From: Paractinoplanes atraurantiacus
Lineage (GTDB): Bacteria; Actinomycetota; Actinomycetes; Mycobacteriales; Micromonosporaceae
Direction of reading: 5' to 3'
DNA length: 64,000 bases
NCBI RefSeq assembly: GCF_900215205.1
Contig: NZ_OBDY01000039.1
Coordinates: forward strand, 1 to 64,000
A program made the translations under genes and the position numbers. The notes under the pieces were generated by a model. It worked only from the letters and a program-made list of their open reading frames with translations, searched no databases and was not told the origin of the DNA. This document shows, piece after piece, positions 1 through 7,709 of this stretch. Position 1 is the stretch's first letter. The number at the start of each line of letters is the position of its first letter.

Positions 1-2
1 CC

Positions 3-311
3 TCCGGGCACCTGGCGGCCTACGCCGGCCTGGCCCCGGTCACCCGCCGCTCAGGCACCAGCATCCGCGGGGAACACCCGCCCAAGGGCGGCAACAAACA
101 GCTCAAACGCGCGTTCTTCCTGTCCGCCTTCGCGGCCCTGTCCGACCCGCTCAGTCGGGCCTACTACGACCGCAAACGCGCTGAAGGCAAGAAGCACAAC
201 GCCGCCCTGATATGCCTTGCCCGCCGCCGCGTCGACGTCCTGCACGCGATGCTCCGCACCCAGACCCCCTACCAGCCCAAACCGGCAGAAAAACTCGCCC
301 TCGCCGCTTGA
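3..311 (+). CDS. IS110-family transposase, C-terminal part (truncated by window edge)
   Basis: The window opens inside a transposase gene. About 102 residues remain, ending at a TGA at 309-311. They contain the conserved C-terminal block of IS110/IS116/IS902 transposases: GHLAAYAGLAPVTRRSG, then GEHPPKGGNKQLKRAFF, then YYDRKRAEGKKHNAAL. In this family that segment follows the N-terminal DEDD/RuvC-like domain, which lies outside the window, and holds the second catalytic region. IS110 elements lack long terminal inverted repeats and may carry a non-coding bridge RNA next to the transposase gene. The 144 bp up to the kinase gene (312-455) should include the element's right end, but I cannot place its boundary by eye. 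Confidence 0.85.
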   Translation, partial: SGHLAAYAGLAPVTRRSGTSIRGEHPPKGGNKQLKRAFFLSAFAALSDPLSRAYYDRKRAEGKKHNAALICLARRRVDVLHAMLRTQTPYQPKPAEKLALAA

Positions 312-455
312 CAGAACCCATAGGGACACCCCCCTCCGACCCGCGGCGGCCACTGTGGTTCAGGCGCGGTGGGTGACGGGTTGGGACGAACGCCTGTCGA
401 TTTCGCACGGTCGGCCGAGATGCGCACAGCCGTCGATCGGTGCAGACTGCCCGGG

Positions 456-2141
456 ATGAACGGACAGCTACTAGGCGGCCGCTACCGGTTGCTGGCCCCG
501 GTCGGGCGCGGCGGCATGGCCGTGGTCTGGCGCGCCCACGACGATGTGCTGGCGCGGACGGTCGCCGTCAAGGTTCTGGCCCCCAGCCAGGTGGGCGACC
601 CCGCGTCGAGGGACCGCATCCGCCACGAGGCCCGGGCCGCCGCCGCGCTGTCCCACCCGAACGTCGCCCAGGTCCACGACTACGGCGAGATGACCAACGG
701 CACCCAGGTCTTCCCGTACGTGGTGATGGAGCTGATCCCCGGCGGCACCCTGCTGCGCCGCCTCTGCGAGGGCCCGGTCTCCCCGCGCTTCGCCATGCGG
801 GTGGGCGCCGAGATCGCCGCCGCGCTGGCCGCCGCCCACGCCGAGGACCTGGTCCACTGCGACATCAAGCCCGCGAACGTCATGCTGGCCCCGACCGGCG
901 CCAAGGTCGTCGACTTCGGCATTGCCGCCGCCACCTCCCCCGGCTCCGTCTCCGACGAGGTCCTGGGCACCCCCGCCTACCTGGCCCCGGAGCGCCTGCT
1001 GGACGCCGTTGTGGAGCCCGCCTCCGACATGTACGCCCTGGGCGTGGTCCTCTACCGCCTCTTCTCGGGCCGCTCCCCATGGACCAGCACGGAGCCCACC
1101 CAGATCCTGAAACAGCACATCCACCTCAACCCGAAGCCGTTGTCGCTGCTCCCCGGCGTCCCCGACTACGTGGCCGACCTGACCAACCGCTGCCTGTCGA
1201 AGAACCCCGCCACCCGCCCCACAGCCCGGGAGGCCGCCACCCTCCTGGCCCGGGGAGCCGGCCTCCGCGTGGTAACCGACGACCACCACCCCTTCCCCGC
1301 CACCTCCGAGCCCCCACCGGAGCCCTCGGTCCTCATCCCCACCGCCCGCCAGCTCCACCGAATCACCCCAGCCCCGGCCACAGCCCCCGGCTCAAGCCCA
1401 ACGTCCCCGGCGCCGCCTGCAGAAACAGCCCACCCGGCGCTGCCCGCGGAAGCAGCTAACCCGGCGCCGCCCGCGGAAGCGGCGGATCGGCCAACGGCGG
1501 AACCGTCGAACCCGCGTCATCGCGGGGCACACCGCTGGGCGGCGGTGGCCGCGCTGGCGACCTGTGCCGCGGCCGGCGCCTGGCTCGCTCTGCCGGACGA
1601 CGACGCCAAGCCCGCCGAGTCCGCCCCGCCCGCGCCGGGCTCATCCCCCTCTGCACCGGCCTCCGCCACGGCGGCCCCACCCGTTCCCGGCGCCCGGACA
1701 TCAGCCCGTGCCCGCGCGGCGGCGACCTCCAAGCCGGCCACCACACCGCCGAGCCAGATCGTCTCGGCGGCTCCGGCCGGCCCGGCCTCGTCGCCCGGCC
1801 CGGCCTCTCCCAGCGGCCCGGCCACCCCGCCGGGCCCAGCCGTTCCACCGGGCCCGGCCGGCACCGCCACCCCGAACCCGACCCCCACCTACAGCCCGCC
1901 CGCCGCGCAGACCTTCTCCTCAGCCGCCGGCACGATCAAGGCCATCTGCCCGACACCCACGACCGCCAAGATCACGTCCTGGCAGGCGATCAAGCCTTAC
2001 CGGGTCCTGACCGCCGACGGCGGCCCGTCCCGCGCCCCCGCCGTCACCTACAAGCAGGGCAAGTCCCTGGTCACCATGACCGTCACGTGCACAGCCGGCA
2101 CCCCGTCCGTCGCTCTGTCGGAGACGGCCGAAAGCGCTTAG
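456..2141 (+). CDS. Membrane-anchored Ser/Thr protein kinase (PknB-like, no PASTA repeats)
   Basis: Hanks-type Ser/Thr kinase of 561 residues. Residues 10-265 form the kinase domain: glycine loop GRGGMAVVW (18-26), ATP lysine in VAVKVL (K39), catalytic loop HCDIKPANVM with D136, and DFG at 153-155, followed by GTPAYLAPE. The catalytic loop has HCD instead of the usual HRD; many bacterial kinases vary here. A long Pro/Ala-rich linker leads to one transmembrane helix at about 360-379. Outside the membrane comes a low-complexity Pro/Ser/Ala stretch, then a globular tail of about 75 residues with two Cys. The ATG at 456 is preferred because the kinase fold starts at once (MNGQLLGGRYRLL); in-frame ATGs at 369 and 420 would add an unconserved extension. 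Its signal and targets cannot be told from sequence. Confidence 0.88.
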   Translation: MNGQLLGGRYRLLAPVGRGGMAVVWRAHDDVLARTVAVKVLAPSQVGDPASRDRIRHEARAAAALSHPNVAQVHDYGEMTNGTQVFPYVVMELIPGGTLLRRLCEGPVSPRFAMRVGAEIAAALAAAHAEDLVHCDIKPANVMLAPTGAKVVDFGIAAATSPGSVSDEVLGTPAYLAPERLLDAVVEPASDMYALGVVLYRLFSGRSPWTSTEPTQILKQHIHLNPKPLSLLPGVPDYVADLTNRCLSKNPATRPTAREAATLLARGAGLRVVTDDHHPFPATSEPPPEPSVLIPTARQLHRITPAPATAPGSSPTSPAPPAETAHPALPAEAANPAPPAEAADRPTAEPSNPRHRGAHRWAAVAALATCAAAGAWLALPDDDAKPAESAPPAPGSSPSAPASATAAPPVPGARTSARARAAATSKPATTPPSQIVSAAPAGPASSPGPASPSGPATPPGPAVPPGPAGTATPNPTPTYSPPAAQTFSSAAGTIKAICPTPTTAKITSWQAIKPYRVLTADGGPSRAPAVTYKQGKSLVTMTVTCTAGTPSVALSETAESA

Positions 2142-2142
2142 G

Positions 2143-2218
2143 TCCTGCCGATCAAGCGGGTCTGCGGCACGGCTCAGGCGGCGCCTGGACCCGCCTCTCA
2201 CTCGCTTGATCGGCGGGA
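2143..2218. terminator. Bidirectional hairpin terminator between convergent genes
   Basis: Two 19-base arms, 2143-2161 (TCCTGCCGATCAAGCGGGT) and 2200-2218 (ACTCGCTTGATCGGCGGGA), are reverse complements apart from two positions and enclose a 38-base GC-rich loop. They sit exactly in the gap between the convergent kinase gene (+) and the sigma-partner gene (-), where a shared terminator is expected. There is no strong T-tract, which is common in actinomycete terminators. Confidence 0.6.
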
Positions 2219-2231
2219 CAGGCCCTGGCCG

Positions 2232-3188
2232 TCATCCGGTGACCTCGATGCCCGTGGCGAAGTGAACGACGTCCTGGAAGCCGAGTTTGATCATTTCCGG
2301 GTCCCAGGTGATCTCGAGGACCTTGCCGCTGGGCAGGTGGATGTGCAGAAGCGCGGCGCCGGCGTAGTAGTCGGCCGCGTTGCCGTTGATCGAGAGCTGC
2401 CCGGCCGGGTCGGACGGAGGCTCGGCGTCGTCGAGCAGGGAGACGCAGAGGCCCGTCGGCTGGCGTTCGTGGGCGGCCTCGGCTTCCGGCGCCAGGCAGG
2501 TCGTCTCCGCACTCTGGTGTTGCAGGGTGAGCTGCGGCGGGTAGGCGCCCAGGTGGAACCCGGCGGGGGTGCCGTCGACGCTGCCGTTTTTCAGGCCGGA
2601 GGCGAAGCGCAGCACGTCGGCCTCGGTGGGCGGGCCGAGGCTGATGACCTGCACCCAGCGTTTGTCGGGCAGCTGCCAGCGGACGCCGACGAAGCGGTCG
2701 CCGGGGCCGGCGCCGTCGTACGTCGTGGATGTGTGGACCGTGGCCGTGCGTCCGTTGACGGTGGCCGTGTGCTCGCGCTCAGCCTCGACCTCCCAGCCGG
2801 GCTCGAGCGGGCCGATCTCGGCGCTGAGTGTCTGGGCGCCACGGGTGTAGTCGATGCGCCTGTTCGGGCCCATCTGGGTGACCGCGGGCTCGCCCAGGCC
2901 GGGCGGCGCCCAGCTCGGGTTCAGCGGGAAGACGGCTATCCGCTGGGTCGGCCGGGACCACTCCCACTTGGTGGTGGGCGGGGCCGGGTCGGCCTCCTTG
3001 TGGCGCGTGGCCGGGACGGCGACGGCGGCGGCCACGACCGCGGCGGCGACCCCGCCGGCGGCCAGGGCCTGACGGCGGCGGCGGTCGCGGCGGATGCCGG
3101 CGTCGACGGCGGTGAGCAGGTCGGGCCGCGGCACCCGCTGGGCCGCGCGCTCGTGCAGGACGGTGCGCAGGTCTTCTTCCAGGCTCAT
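2232..3188 (-). CDS. Membrane protein encoded with a SigE-type sigma factor (possible anti-sigma or regulator)
   Basis: A 318-residue protein starting MSLEEDLRTVL. The ATG at 3188 overlaps the sigma gene's stop as ATGA, so the two are translationally coupled. Residues 1-38 are cytoplasmic and arginine-rich at the end (RRDRRRRQ). A single membrane helix spans about 41-60, followed by an extracytoplasmic region of about 250 residues with no motif I recognise. This topology (short cytoplasmic N-terminus, one helix, sensor-like outside domain) and the coupling suggest it modulates the upstream sigma factor. However, there is no clear zinc-binding HxxxCxxC anti-sigma motif. Similar proteins accompany SigE-family sigma genes in actinomycetes, so the anti-sigma role is inference from context. 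Confidence 0.6.
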   Translation of the reverse strand: MSLEEDLRTVLHERAAQRVPRPDLLTAVDAGIRRDRRRRQALAAGGVAAAVVAAAVAVPATRHKEADPAPPTTKWEWSRPTQRIAVFPLNPSWAPPGLGEPAVTQMGPNRRIDYTRGAQTLSAEIGPLEPGWEVEAEREHTATVNGRTATVHTSTTYDGAGPGDRFVGVRWQLPDKRWVQVISLGPPTEADVLRFASGLKNGSVDGTPAGFHLGAYPPQLTLQHQSAETTCLAPEAEAAHERQPTGLCVSLLDDAEPPSDPAGQLSINGNAADYYAGAALLHIHLPSGKVLEITWDPEMIKLGFQDVVHFATGIEVTG

Positions 3189-3697
3189 GGCGTGACTCCC
3201 GACTTGTCGGCGGCGGACGGTGTCAGCTCGGCCCGTAATCGGGCCAGCCCGCGAGCGGCGTGCACGCGCACCGTGCTGGGCGCGCACCGCAGGGTCTCGC
3301 CGATGCGCTGGTCGTCGAGGTCTTCGTAGAAGCGCAGGACCAGCACGGCCCGCTGGGCGCGGGTGAGCCGCCCGAGCCGCGGCCAGAGGTCGTCGCGGTC
3401 GGCGACCTGTTTTGCGAAGTCGCCCGGATCCTCCCGGTCGTCCTCGATCGGCTCGGGTCTCTCCCACGTGCGGCGCAGCCGCAGCCAGGAGACGTGCCGG
3501 CGGACCAGGGCGGTGCGGATATATCGATCGGGGTCGTCGGTGTCTATCCGGTGCCATCGGCGGTACGCCCGGACCAGCACCTCCTGGACCAGGTCCTCGC
3601 CGAGCTGATGATCACCGCAGATCAGGTAGGCGAATCTCCGCAGGGCATCCCCGCGGGCCTTGACGTACTCCTCGAAACCGCCGTCCAACGCGCTCAC
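3185..3697 (-). CDS. SigE-family ECF RNA polymerase sigma factor
   Basis: A 170-residue ECF-type sigma factor from a GTG start. Region 2 is visible as FEEYVKARGDALRRFAYLICGDHQLGEDLVQ, followed by EVLVRAYRRW, with the DLVQE core-binding signature. Region 4 is QRAVLVLRFYEDLDDQRIGE, then STVRVHAARGLARLR, a helix-turn-helix that reads the -35 element. The actinobacterial SigE subfamily (about 165-180 residues) has exactly this LVLRFYEDLD pattern. The stop codon overlaps the start of the downstream membrane protein gene, indicating a two-gene operon. The 63 bp up to the USP gene contain two GTCCCCT/AGGGGAC words that might be promoter elements, but I cannot define an autoregulatory promoter. Confidence 0.88.
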   Translation of the reverse strand: MSALDGGFEEYVKARGDALRRFAYLICGDHQLGEDLVQEVLVRAYRRWHRIDTDDPDRYIRTALVRRHVSWLRLRRTWERPEPIEDDREDPGDFAKQVADRDDLWPRLGRLTRAQRAVLVLRFYEDLDDQRIGETLRCAPSTVRVHAARGLARLRAELTPSAADKSGVTP

Positions 3698-3760
3698 CCC
3701 GTTCGAAAATGTCCCCTCTACTTGGAAGGACGCCTCGAGCGGCCGAGGTTGCTTACCTCC

Positions 3761-4195
3761 TCAGGGGACAATCGTGACCGGCCATCGTCCGCTGCGCTCG
3801 AGCTGCCTGGCCACCGATCCCACGATGCGGTGGGCCAGGCATTCCGGCCGGCCGACCACGACGGTTCCAGCTTGCACCTCGTGGGCAACTTCGGAGATCA
3901 CTGTGTACGGGTTGCCGGCGCGAACAACGAAATCCACTTCGAGGTCGTACGCGTCCAGGGCGGCCCGCAACGCGGTCTCCACCTGATCCTGCGCGTCGAC
4001 GACCTGGGCCACCCCGGTGCCCGAGGTGTCCATGGTGGCGAGCAGGCCGTTCGGCTGGCTGCGGGCGTACACGACGACCAGCCGGGCCCGCTGACGGCGA
4101 GCGAGCCCGGCGGCGTACGCGGCCGCGCGCAACGACGAGCGTGACTCGTCGACGCCGACCACGATCGCCGCCGGGCCCCAGCCCTGCGATCCCAT
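3761..4195 (-). CDS. Universal stress protein (single UspA domain)
   Basis: A 144-residue UspA-fold protein. It begins with the strand-loop IVVGVDESRSS, where the Asp and following Ser/Arg line the nucleotide pocket. It ends with VVVGRPECLAHRIVGSVARQ and PVTIVP, a variant of the GxxGx9G(S/T) ATP-binding motif: the last GS is present while the first glycines are replaced (GRPE). ATP binding is therefore plausible but not assured. It lies 9 bp downstream of the MFS-USP fusion gene, so the two are almost certainly co-transcribed, giving one membrane-tethered and one free USP domain. USPs act in dormancy, hypoxia and stress adaptation in actinobacteria; which stress applies here is unknown. Confidence 0.85.
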   Translation of the reverse strand: MGSQGWGPAAIVVGVDESRSSLRAAAYAAGLARRQRARLVVVYARSQPNGLLATMDTSGTGVAQVVDAQDQVETALRAALDAYDLEVDFVVRAGNPYTVISEVAHEVQAGTVVVGRPECLAHRIVGSVARQLERSGRWPVTIVP

Positions 4196-4204
4196 GATCT
4201 CCCG

Positions 4205-5866
4205 CTATCCGGCGCGCAGCTCGGCGATCGCCTCGGGGGTCAGCGCCCGGGGCTCGCCCTCGGCGCTGACCAGCACCACCGGCATGCTCGCGGCGTGGTT
4301 GAGGGCGCTGGTGAAGCTGCCGTCGGTGAACTGGGCAAGCGTGCCGCGCGGCGAGCGCCCGATCGCGATCAGCGGGGCGTCCACCTCGGCCGCGTGCCGG
4401 GCCACGGCGCGCCCGGCCGCGGCGTGGTCGCCGACGCTCTCGATGATCCGGCCGGTGACGGCGACGCCCGATCCGGCCAGCCGGTCCAGGTGCCGGGCGA
4501 CGGCCGCGCGGGCCTCGTCCTCGGCCTCCGGCTCGATCGCCAGCTCTTCGATCACCTTCGTCTCGCGCACGTGCACGATCTCGAGCGACCGCCCCTCCCG
4601 GCGGGCGACGAGAGCGGCCGCGTCGACGGTGGCCGCGGCGTCCAGGGTGTTGCCGACGGCCACGATCACGGGCCGGTCCGTGACCGGTTCCGGCGAGGAG
4701 GGCGAGAGCAGCTTGTGCCCACTGGCCAGCACCACGATGGCCAGCAGGAACGCCACCGCGCCGACGTAGAAGGGCACGCCGAGGCCGAAATGATCGGCGA
4801 GCTTTCCGGCCACGTACGGGGCGAGCCCACCGCCGATGAACCGCACGAACCCGTACGCCGAGGAGGCGATCGGCCGCTCGACCGGCGAGACCAGCATGAC
4901 GGCCTGGGTGGTCAGCGTGTTGTTGATCCCGATGAACGCCCCACTGACGATCACCGCCGCGATGACCGCGGACGGGGTGTCCACGCCCGCCGCGATGACG
5001 ACCATGACTGCGGCGAGTCCGGCCATGTTGACGTACAGAACCGGCGCTGTTCCGAATCTCGCCTGAAGCCGCGGCGCGAAGAAGACGCTGAACGCGGCGA
5101 CCAGAAGACCCCACGCGGTGAAGACCAGGCCGAGCTTGTGGGCGTTGAGCTCCATCGGGTACGGCGCGTAGCCGAGCATGGTGAAGAAGCCCCAGTTGTA
5201 CAGCAGAGCCATGATGCCCATGGTCAGCAGTCCGCGGTGGCGCAGCGCCTTGAGCGGCGCGCTCAGCGGCACCTTCCGCGTGGGCGTCGGCAACGGTTTG
5301 ACCATGACCAGCGTGGCGATCAGCGCGATGGCCATCAGGATGGCGACCCCGAAGAACGGCCAGCGCCAGCTGATCGAGCCGAGCTCCCCGCCGAGCAGCG
5401 GCCCGACCGCGATGCCGAGACCGAGCGCCGTCTCGTACAGGATGATCGCCCCGCCGAACCCACCGCTGGCCGAGGCCACGATGACGGCGAGGCTGGTCGC
5501 GATGAACAGGGCGTTGCCCAGCCCCCAGCCGGCCCGGAACCCGACGATCCCGCCGATCGACCCGGACGCCCCGGCCAGTGCGGCGAAGACCACGATGATG
5601 GCGAGGCCGGCGATCAGCGTCTTCTTGGCCCCGATCCGGCTGGAGACCCAGCCGACACCGAGCATGGCCACCGCGGTGACCACGAGATAGCTGGTGAACA
5701 GCAGCGACACCTGGCTGGGCGTGGCGTGCAGGTCGTCGGCGAGCGCCGGCAGGATCGGATCGACCAGCCCGATCCCCATGAACGAGATGACACAGGCGAA
5801 CGCCACCGCCCACACGGCTTTGGGCTGCCGGAAGGGGCTGACGGCTTTTTCATGAGAGGCGCTCAT
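4205..5866 (-). CDS. MFS transporter fused to a C-terminal universal stress protein domain
   Basis: A 553-residue fusion. Residues 1-395 are a 12-helix major facilitator drug/arabinose-efflux type carrier. After a short start (MSASHEKAVS), helix 1 carries GIGLVDPILPALADDL and the inter-helix loop has GWVSSRIGAKKTL, the MFS motif A region. Residues about 410-540 form a complete UspA-like domain (VIVAVGNTLDAAATVDAA to GRSPRGTLAQFTDGSFTSAL, then PVVLVS). The ATG at 5866 is chosen over upstream ATGs at 5914/5917 because those codons lie inside the operator-like inverted repeat and code for an unconserved leader. The next gene is a stand-alone USP. Substrate unknown; the USP domain could gate transport by nucleotide state. 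A divergent TetR gene probably regulates it. Confidence 0.87.
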   Translation of the reverse strand: MSASHEKAVSPFRQPKAVWAVAFACVISFMGIGLVDPILPALADDLHATPSQVSLLFTSYLVVTAVAMLGVGWVSSRIGAKKTLIAGLAIIVVFAALAGASGSIGGIVGFRAGWGLGNALFIATSLAVIVASASGGFGGAIILYETALGLGIAVGPLLGGELGSISWRWPFFGVAILMAIALIATLVMVKPLPTPTRKVPLSAPLKALRHRGLLTMGIMALLYNWGFFTMLGYAPYPMELNAHKLGLVFTAWGLLVAAFSVFFAPRLQARFGTAPVLYVNMAGLAAVMVVIAAGVDTPSAVIAAVIVSGAFIGINNTLTTQAVMLVSPVERPIASSAYGFVRFIGGGLAPYVAGKLADHFGLGVPFYVGAVAFLLAIVVLASGHKLLSPSSPEPVTDRPVIVAVGNTLDAAATVDAAALVARREGRSLEIVHVRETKVIEELAIEPEAEDEARAAVARHLDRLAGSGVAVTGRIIESVGDHAAAGRAVARHAAEVDAPLIAIGRSPRGTLAQFTDGSFTSALNHAASMPVVLVSAEGEPRALTPEAIAELRAG

Positions 5867-5889
5867 GCACAAGCTCCATCGAAGCAACG

Positions 5890-5918
5890 GATGATTGATA
5901 ACTACGTTATACATCATC
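5890..5918. promoter_or_regulatory. 29-bp inverted repeat, candidate TetR operator
   Basis: An imperfect palindrome centred on 5904: outer arms GATGAT/ATCATC (6/6 pairs) and inner arms ATAAC/GTTAT (5/5), with only two mismatched pairs between them and a TAC centre. It is strikingly AT-rich for this DNA and lies 23 bp upstream of the MFS-USP start, in the gap shared with the divergent TetR gene. A -10-like TATAAC on the minus strand falls inside it, so a bound repressor would block that promoter. Confidence 0.65.
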
Positions 5919-6123
5919 CCGCGGATCGACCACTTCGGGGCGCGACGCCGCTACAGATCCAGGAGGCCTTCTCACAGCCGGAGAAGGCGCCCGAGATCGC
6001 GTTGGCGGTGATGCCGTCGTCGCCCGCAACCGTGACCTTGGTGCCCGGCGTGAGACCGAGCTCCTTCGCCGGCTCGGCCTCTTCCGGCGGGGTGACGACG
6101 GGAGCCTTACCGCCGACGATCGG
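5914..6123 (-). pseudogene. Coding-like fragment without a start codon (possible gene remnant)
   Basis: Reading the minus strand from a stop at 6124-6126 to a TGA at 5914-5916 gives about 69 codons with strong GC third-position bias. They include KELGLTPGTKVTVAGDDG and NAISGAFSGCEKASWICSG. The GLTPGTKVTVAG stretch faintly recalls the middle of FGGY-type sugar kinases. There is no ATG, GTG or TTG start after the upstream stop, and the 3' end runs into the operator. The simplest reading is the tail of a decayed gene; a functional small protein cannot be excluded. Confidence 0.25.
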
Positions 6124-6165
6124 TCAGGGCGACCAGCAGGAGGAGGCGCGGGCGCTCGGCCTACG

Positions 6166-6729
6166 ATGATGGGCGTGGCCAAGCGGGACGAGATCCGGAA
6201 CGCGGCCGGGCGTCTCTTTCGGGAGCGGGGCTTTGCTCGTACGGCCGTGCGGGACATCGCCGCCCTTGCTCAGACCAGTCCCGCCCTGGTCATCCGGCAC
6301 TTCGGGACCAAAGAGCTGCTCTTTCTCGACACCATGCGGCTCACCATCGATGACGAGCCTCTGCTCGATGTGCCGCTCGAAGAGCTCGGTGAGCGGTTCA
6401 TCGAGGTCATGGTCACCTCGGGTGACGACGTACGGCAGGTCTATCTGGCCCTTGTCCGTGGGTCTCATGAGCCGCAGATCCGGGAGCGGCTGCGCGACAT
6501 CCACGAGACCACGCTGATCGCTCCGCTGCGGGCGCGGCTCAGGGGCGACGACGCCGACCAGCGCGTGCGGATGGCGGGGGCGCTGGTCGGCGGGCTGCTC
6601 TACGCCCTGTGGGTGGTCGGGGACGAGCGGCTCGGGGACGAGGATCTCGTCGCCCGGTACGGGGCGTTGCTGCAGGACGTGCTCACTGGACCGACCAGCC
6701 GCCGTCCGACGGGAGGATCGCGCCGTTGA
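6166..6729 (+). CDS. TetR-family transcriptional regulator
   Basis: A 187-residue TetR-type repressor. The N-terminal DNA-binding domain reads RDEIRNAAGRLFRERGFART, then VRDIAALAQTSPALVIRHF, then GTKELLF: helix-turn-helix residues about 25-55, with the VIRHFGTKE variant of the usual LYYHFxxKE. The remaining helices form a ligand-binding domain I cannot match to an effector. It is divergent from the MFS-USP gene across the 29-bp inverted repeat, the classic arrangement for local control and autoregulation. A purine-rich AGGAGG at 6139-6144 is rather far from the ATG at 6166; GTG at 6175 is an alternative. The last 15 codons overlap the convergent SDR gene's 3' end, and the tail (TSRRPTGGSRR) looks like read-through sequence. 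Confidence 0.88.
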   Translation: MMGVAKRDEIRNAAGRLFRERGFARTAVRDIAALAQTSPALVIRHFGTKELLFLDTMRLTIDDEPLLDVPLEELGERFIEVMVTSGDDVRQVYLALVRGSHEPQIRERLRDIHETTLIAPLRARLRGDDADQRVRMAGALVGGLLYALWVVGDERLGDEDLVARYGALLQDVLTGPTSRRPTGGSRR

Positions 6730-7642
6730 TGTTGGCGCCGTCGTCGCCGAGCAGGAACGTGATGGAGGCGGCGAGCTGCTCGGCGGTGGCGATCGGCGGG
6801 ATCTGGCGCAGGAATGATCCCGTACGTGCGGCTCCGAACTCCGATCCTGGGTTGTGCTGCATGCCGGTGGCGACGCCGCCGGGTGCCACCGCGTTGACCC
6901 GGATGCCTTCCAGCCCGTACATGAAAGCGCAGCTCTTGGTGATGCCCACGACCGCGTGTTTCGAGGCGGTGTAGGCGATCCCGGCCGCGTTGCCGCGCAG
7001 CGCGGCCTCCGAGGCGACGTTGACGATCGAGCCGCTCTTGTGGGCCAGCATGGACGGGAGCACGGCCCGGGTCAGGTTGAGGACGCCGTCGACGTTGACC
7101 GCGAAGACCTTGCGCCACAGGGTGTCCGAGACCTCGTGCGCCGGGGTGAAGTCGTCGACCACGCCGGCGATGTTGGCCAGGCCGTCGATACGTTCCCCGG
7201 CCGTCTCGATCACGCGCCGCACGTCGTCGGCCGAGGTGATGTCGGCCTTGACGCCGTTGTCAGAAATGTCCGCAATGTCAACAGCAACCACCCGGCCACC
7301 CTCGCGGGTGATGCGCGACGCCACGGCACGTCCGATGCCCGAGGCGGCCCCGGTGACGACGATGGTCTTGCCGGTGAAACGCCCAGCCATGATGCGTTCC
7401 CGCCAGGCAGAAGACGTGACATCAGGGACGACGCCGTTGTTGACCCGCAGGACCAGAGCGTCGATCACCTCCTGCGGCAACTTGCCCTGACTGAGCGCGA
7501 CCATCTGCTGAAGCGGAAGCTGCCGTACGGGCGTGAGCACCGACTCGTCGAAGCCACCCTGACCGAGCAGCTCCCGCAGCGCGGGCCCGCCCTCGGCATC
7601 CGAAAGCCAGTCCCCTACCGTGCTGCCCGCGGTCAACGCCAT
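6683..7642 (-). CDS. SDR-family oxidoreductase with N-terminal extension
   Basis: A 319-residue protein. Residues 90-319 are a classical short-chain dehydrogenase/reductase: TGAASGIG cofactor loop (97-104), NIAG (157-160), catalytic Ser211, Tyr224 and Lys228 in YTASK, and C-terminal PSDGGWSVQ. The acid after the second strand (VDIAD) suggests NAD rather than NADP. Residues 1-84 are unusual for an SDR. GSTVGDWLSD, ALRELLGQGG and LPLQQMVALSQGKLP resemble the segment found near the C-terminal end of GH3 beta-glucosidases, here acting perhaps as a recruitment or dimer module. An internal ATG at 7390 would give a standard-size SDR, so the extension may be optional. Substrate unknown. Confidence 0.82.
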   Translation of the reverse strand: MALTAGSTVGDWLSDAEGGPALRELLGQGGFDESVLTPVRQLPLQQMVALSQGKLPQEVIDALVLRVNNGVVPDVTSSAWRERIMAGRFTGKTIVVTGAASGIGRAVASRITREGGRVVAVDIADISDNGVKADITSADDVRRVIETAGERIDGLANIAGVVDDFTPAHEVSDTLWRKVFAVNVDGVLNLTRAVLPSMLAHKSGSIVNVASEAALRGNAAGIAYTASKHAVVGITKSCAFMYGLEGIRVNAVAPGGVATGMQHNPGSEFGAARTGSFLRQIPPIATAEQLAASITFLLGDDGANINGAILPSDGGWSVQ

Positions 7643-7666
7643 GCCGTTTCCTTCCGTCGAAAAGCC

Positions 7667-7689
7667 CGGAGTGAACTTAGTTCACTCCG
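7667..7689. promoter_or_regulatory. Perfect 23-bp palindrome upstream of the SDR gene (operator or terminator)
   Basis: Arms CGGAGTGAAC (7667-7676) and GTTCACTCCG (7680-7689) are perfect complements around TTA. It lies 25 bp upstream of the SDR start and 20 bp past the chemotaxis gene's stop on the same strand. The TGAAC-N3-GTTCA core is typical of TetR-type operators. Read on the minus strand, the hairpin is followed by GGGCTTTTC, so it could equally terminate the chemotaxis gene. Confidence 0.7.
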
Positions 7690-7709
7690 AGCTTCAGCGG
7701 AAGACGGGG

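Noticed and set aside
312..455. IS110 bridge RNA and right end of the element
   Set aside because: The element is truncated by the window edge and has no inverted repeats to anchor it, so neither RNA nor boundary can be supported by eye.
5914..6123. Ribosomally made peptide precursor (two Cys near the C-terminus)
   Set aside because: No start codon, no modifying enzyme gene nearby, and the sequence lacks a leader/core pattern; a gene remnant is simpler.
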